From Dissophora ornata (taxonomy: Eukaryota; Mortierellomycota; Mortierellomycetes; Mortierellales; Mortierellaceae), in NCBI GenBank assembly GCA_025201705.1, contig MU617298.1, positions 1-16,472 on the forward strand: a DNA stretch of 16,472 nucleotides. Direction: 5' to 3'. Position numbers and translations under genes: made by a program. The notes beneath the pieces are model-generated. The model was not told the origin of the DNA, searched no databases, and saw only the letters and a list, made by a program, of their open reading frames with translations. Positions 16,441-16,472 of this stretch are shown here, piece after piece. Positions within the stretch are counted from its first letter, which is position 1. The number at the start of each line of letters is the position of its first letter.

Positions 16441-16472
16441 TGTTGTTGTTGTTGTTGTTGTTTTTTTTTTTT
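16441..16472. repeat. (GTT)n microsatellite running into poly-T at the window edge
   Basis: About seven TGT/GTT units from 16441 to about 16461 followed by T's to the last base. The tract continues past the edge, so its length is unknown. Confidence 0.9.

Larger units (their letters stand above)
16085..16472 (-). promoter_or_regulatory. Region upstream of DBR1
   Basis: 388 bp from the DBR1 start to the window edge. It contains a 19-bp minisatellite (16202-16277), a small minus-strand ORF crossing it (16221-16310), an AT-rich stretch (16398-16440) and a GTT/poly-T microsatellite at the end. No neighbouring gene is recognised; promoter and 5' UTR of DBR1 are expected here. Confidence 0.45.

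Noticed and set aside
1..16472. A secondary-metabolite, defence or mobile-element system
   Set aside because: All genes are conserved housekeeping or metabolic families. No transposase, reverse transcriptase, terminal repeats, NRPS/PKS or restriction-like genes are visible.

Overview
The window is nuclear DNA of an intron-rich fungus. Seven protein genes are split by short GT-AG introns, typically about 45-240 nt, with GTAAGT-like donors and TAG or CAG acceptors. Their protein features (a fused HMP-P kinase/thiaminase, a fused thiamine-phosphate synthase/thiazole kinase, a proline-rich type I metacaspase, fungal-style Dbr1 and Sqs1) point to a fungus. The many short introns and poly-A/poly-T runs fit an early-diverging filamentous lineage such as Mortierellomycota or Mucoromycota, but that placement is inference. 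No prokaryotic operons, mobile elements, CRISPR arrays, rRNA or tRNA genes are visible.

Layout: 140-1939 (+) is the 3' part of a germinal-centre-kinase-III (MST3/4-like) Ser/Thr kinase; its N-lobe lies off the left edge. Tail-to-tail with it is THI20 at 2179-4521 (-). THI20 is head-to-head with THI6 at 4981-7349 (+) across a 459-bp intergenic region. THI6 is tail-to-tail with metacaspase MCA1 at 7461-9193 (-), which is head-to-head with a zeta-class GST/maleylacetoacetate isomerase at 9505-10739 (+). Then come two genes in the same direction: SQS1 (R3H + G-patch) at 11148-13693 (-) and DBR1 (lariat debranching enzyme) at 13962-16084 (-). The right end holds a 19-bp minisatellite and a (GTT)n/poly-T microsatellite.

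Two functional pairings stand out. THI20 and THI6 share one intergenic region and together supply HMP-PP, rescue pyrimidine by thiaminase II activity, phosphorylate the thiazole and join both halves into thiamine phosphate. DBR1 and SQS1 both relate to intron and spliceosome turnover: Sqs1-type proteins carry a Prp43-activating G-patch, and Dbr1 linearises released lariats. All exon boundaries below were worked out by hand from reading-frame continuity, splice consensus and remembered family motifs; no alignment was run.

The window is mostly ordinary conserved gene content. I see no convincing new multi-gene system. The most interesting signals are the thiamine head-to-head pair with an imperfect palindrome between them, a 496-nt THI6 intron with competing hairpins, a 6-nt start-codon exon in DBR1, a triplicated NPDEI acidic motif in Dbr1, and a minisatellite that appears to interrupt a reading frame upstream of DBR1.
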